64,000 nt of DNA. Origin: Dyadobacter sp. SG02. Its GTDB lineage: Bacteria > Bacteroidota > Bacteroidia > Cytophagales > Spirosomataceae. The notes below the pieces were generated by a model. The model was not told the origin of the DNA. It worked only from the letters and a program-made list of their open reading frames with translations, and did no database searches. Location: assembly GCF_900109045.1 (NCBI RefSeq), contig NZ_FNYL01000016.1:62001-126000 (forward strand). Reading direction: 5' to 3'. The position numbers and the translations under genes were made by a program. This document shows, one piece after another, positions 62,249 to 64,000 of the stretch. Numbering within the stretch: the stretch's first letter is position 1; the number at the start of each line of letters is the position of its first letter.

Positions 62249-62848
62249 ATGGAGAAAGTCCAAGTTAGCGACAGTGAGTTGGTAACATTGTATATCCGGG
62301 GCAATGAGAAGGCTTTCGAAAAGCTTGTTCAACGCCATAAGTCGAGAATATACACCACTATTTATCTGATTGTCAAGGATCAATATGTAGCCGAAGATTT
62401 ATTACAGGATACATTTATTAAAGCTGTTGACACGATTAAAGGTGGTAGATATAACGACGAAGGTAAGTTCCTACCATGGATTATACGAATCGCACACAAC
62501 CTCGCCATTGATTATTTCAGACGCGATAAACGCTACCCCAATGTAGTGTTCGAAGATGGGAGCAGTGTTTTCAACACGCTGGATTTTTCGGAAGATTCCG
62601 TTGAGTCGATCCAGATTCGTCAGGAGACACATGAGCAGCTGCGGGAGATGATCCAGCGGTTGCCCGACGTGCAAAAGCAAGTTCTGATCATGCGCCACTA
62701 TGAGGACATGAGCTTTCAGGAAATTGCCGATGCCACGGGTGTGAGTATTAATACGGCATTGGGGAGAATGCGTTACGCGTTGATAAACCTGCGTAAGCAA
62801 TTTAACCAACGTGCCCCACAGTATGACAAAAACCTTTACCTACGATGA
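62249..62848 (+). CDS. ECF-type RNA polymerase sigma factor
   Basis: The 199-residue protein has sigma region 2 (about 10-90; FEKLVQRHKSRIYTTIYLIVKDQYVAEDLLQDTFIKA, FLPWIIRIAHNLAIDYFRRDKR) and region 4 (about 125-185; LPDVQKQVLIMRHYEDMSFQEIADATGVSINTALGRMRYALINL). ECF sigma factors are usually held by an anti-sigma protein. Here the next gene overlaps by 26 bases and encodes an 82-residue protein. ATG 62249 fits the family start. Confidence 0.93.
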   Translation: MEKVQVSDSELVTLYIRGNEKAFEKLVQRHKSRIYTTIYLIVKDQYVAEDLLQDTFIKAVDTIKGGRYNDEGKFLPWIIRIAHNLAIDYFRRDKRYPNVVFEDGSSVFNTLDFSEDSVESIQIRQETHEQLREMIQRLPDVQKQVLIMRHYEDMSFQEIADATGVSINTALGRMRYALINLRKQFNQRAPQYDKNLYLR

Positions 62849-63071
62849 TGTTGTAAGGTATCTATATGCCGAAACAACTGAGAATGAAAATGAACAGATT
62901 GTTGAGGCGCTCGCACTTGACGATAACTTGATGAACTTTTATCTCGATTCCCTGGAAATCCAGAATCAGATGAATAAGATCACCCGGACTCCTTCCGAGA
63001 ATGTGATTTCAGAAGTTTTCAGATATTCGCGACAATTCTCTTCTAAAAGATCTGCTGCACTCCTGTATTAG
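62823..63071 (+). CDS. Small acidic protein overlapping the sigma gene
   Basis: The 82-residue product (MTKTFTYDDVVRYLYAETTENENEQI) is acidic at first and basic at the end, with no transmembrane helix. I do not recognise a family. The overlap suggests translational coupling, so it may bind the sigma factor as a soluble anti-sigma, or be a partner. Confidence 0.68.
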   Translation: MTKTFTYDDVVRYLYAETTENENEQIVEALALDDNLMNFYLDSLEIQNQMNKITRTPSENVISEVFRYSRQFSSKRSAALLY

Positions 63072-63218
63072 GGCGAGTCGGCAGATTTTTTTGTTTCCAG
63101 CTATCGGTCCGGTGGCTGGAAATTGTCATTACTTTTAAGATTTGGATCGGAACGTCGGCCTCCGTACCCATGAGATTTCTGTGTCGGAATTCGTTCCTTC
63201 CAGAACCATGATCGTATT

Positions 63219-63881
63219 ATGTTAAAAAAAGAACGTTATAAATACTTCCTGGACTATTTTACCCAAAATTTTCCGGAACCTGAAACCGAGCTGCATTATT
63301 CCAACCCGTACGAGTTACTGGTGGCGGTAATCCTTTCCGCACAGTGTACCGACAAGCGCGTGAACATAGTCACACCAAAACTTTTCGAGCGCTTCCCGGA
63401 CCCCGAGTCACTGGCAGCCTCTAACGCGGAAGAAGTTTTTACCTATATCCGATCCATTTCCTACCCCAACAATAAGGCGAAACACCTGGTAGGCATGGCG
63501 CGAATGCTGGTTGAGCAGTTTCACTCGGAAGTCCCGTCGACAGTCGAGGAATTGCAAAAAATGCCGGGCGTCGGCCGTAAAACGGCTAATGTAATCGCAT
63601 CCGTGATTTTCAGCATGCCGGCCATGGCGGTCGATACGCACGTTTTCAGGGTATCGCGGCGGCTTGGCCTGGTGCCCCTCACTGCGAAGACGCCATTAGC
63701 AGTGGAGAAGGAGCTGGTAAGCCATATTCCCAAGAATTTGATCCACAAGGCACATCATTGGTTGATCCTGCACGGGCGTTACGTATGTACAGCGCGCAAC
63801 CCGCAATGCTTCCAGTGCCCGCTGTCGCCATTTTGCAAATACTTTGAAAAAAATGTAAAAATCGACGTTTTTCACTCGTGA
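63219..63881 (+). CDS. nth: Endonuclease III
   Basis: The 220-residue DNA glycosylase has the helix-hairpin-helix MPGVGRKTANVIA with the catalytic Lys, the Asp in AVDTHVFRVSRRLG, and the [4Fe-4S] ligands in the C-X6-C-X2-C-X5-C pattern near the end. It cuts oxidised pyrimidines from DNA. Length is standard. Confidence 0.97.
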   Translation: MLKKERYKYFLDYFTQNFPEPETELHYSNPYELLVAVILSAQCTDKRVNIVTPKLFERFPDPESLAASNAEEVFTYIRSISYPNNKAKHLVGMARMLVEQFHSEVPSTVEELQKMPGVGRKTANVIASVIFSMPAMAVDTHVFRVSRRLGLVPLTAKTPLAVEKELVSHIPKNLIHKAHHWLILHGRYVCTARNPQCFQCPLSPFCKYFEKNVKIDVFHS

Positions 63882-63953
63882 TTACAACCAATCCGGACTC
63901 CACGGCGTCTACCCTGAAACTAAAACAGTCCCCATTAATTACTTAGAAAAGAA

Positions 63954-64000
63954 ATGAAGCGTATTAATCTGGTGTGGTGTCTACTGCTGACAATGATGAT
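63954..64000 (+). CDS. Start of an exported protein (3' truncated by window end)
   Basis: ATG 63954 opens MKRINLVWCLLLTMMM, a basic head and hydrophobic core like a signal peptide. The gene continues beyond the window; nothing more can be said of its function. Confidence 0.5.
   Translation, partial: MKRINLVWCLLLTMM

Noticed and set aside
1..64000. tRNA, rRNA or riboswitch genes
   Set aside because: I looked through the intergenic gaps for cloverleaf arms and conserved leader motifs and recognised none; a covariance-model scan would be the decisive test.

Overview
The window looks like chromosome from a Bacteroidota bacterium of the order Cytophagales, most like Dyadobacter or a relative in the Spirosomaceae (an inference from gene content, not a search). 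The evidence is a TonB-dependent receptor with a carboxypeptidase-regulatory-like domain next to a DUF4249 lipoprotein, fused secDF, a GldB-like gliding lipoprotein, DUF4293, DUF4295 and DUF2911 proteins, PorG-like barrels, and promoters of the form TTG-N20-TAnnTTTG.

Layout. 1-6.0 kb: the end of an OmpR-type regulator, rpmB, folK, a TonB receptor plus DUF4249 pair, and a P1-family peptidase. 6.2-28.6 kb: one large contractile-injection locus, read as a type VI secretion system of the Bacteroidota subtype (T6SSiii). Two LuxR-type regulators stand in front of it. The core genes are tssK, clpV/tssH, PAAR, tssB, tssC, three Hcp-like tssD paralogues, vgrG/tssI, tssN (opposite strand), tssE, tssF and tssG. 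A tssO-like membrane protein precedes clpV. Between clpV and PAAR lie two likely effectors (a Cys/His amidase-like protein and a metzincin-type metalloprotease), two paralogous lipoproteins and three exported proteins, one with an OmpA domain. I see no TssJ, TssL or TssM and no recognisable TssP or TssR, so the exported genes at 13.5-18.7 kb may form a variant trans-envelope complex. Several gaps in the locus hold short tandem or inverted repeats; the strongest is a perfect 34-bp inverted repeat between tssB and tssC.

28.6-44 kb: an outer-membrane barrel gene, a small exported protein, secDF, an amino-acid permease, then a minus-strand block (lhgO, anmK, a RicT/PSP1 protein with a long repetitive tail, purD, recQ), followed by kdsD. 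44-54 kb: DUF4293, rimO, a membrane protein, ftsY, DUF4295 and rpmG (minus), then cytochrome c, gatB, a TlpA-like thioredoxin, a Rossmann-fold protein (minus) and a gldB homologue. 54-64 kb: an isolated nuoH, an ABC transporter trio resembling zinc-linked Zrg systems, two PorG-like barrel proteins, DUF2911, a cytoplasmic-looking trypsin-like protease, a YjjG-type phosphatase, an ECF sigma factor with an overlapping small gene, nth, and the start of an exported protein.

Beyond the T6SS the content is mostly chromosomal housekeeping. No rRNA, tRNA, CRISPR array, transposase or integrase was recognised. The most promising lead is the T6SS itself: its unusual envelope module, its protease effector pair and its repeat-filled junctions.
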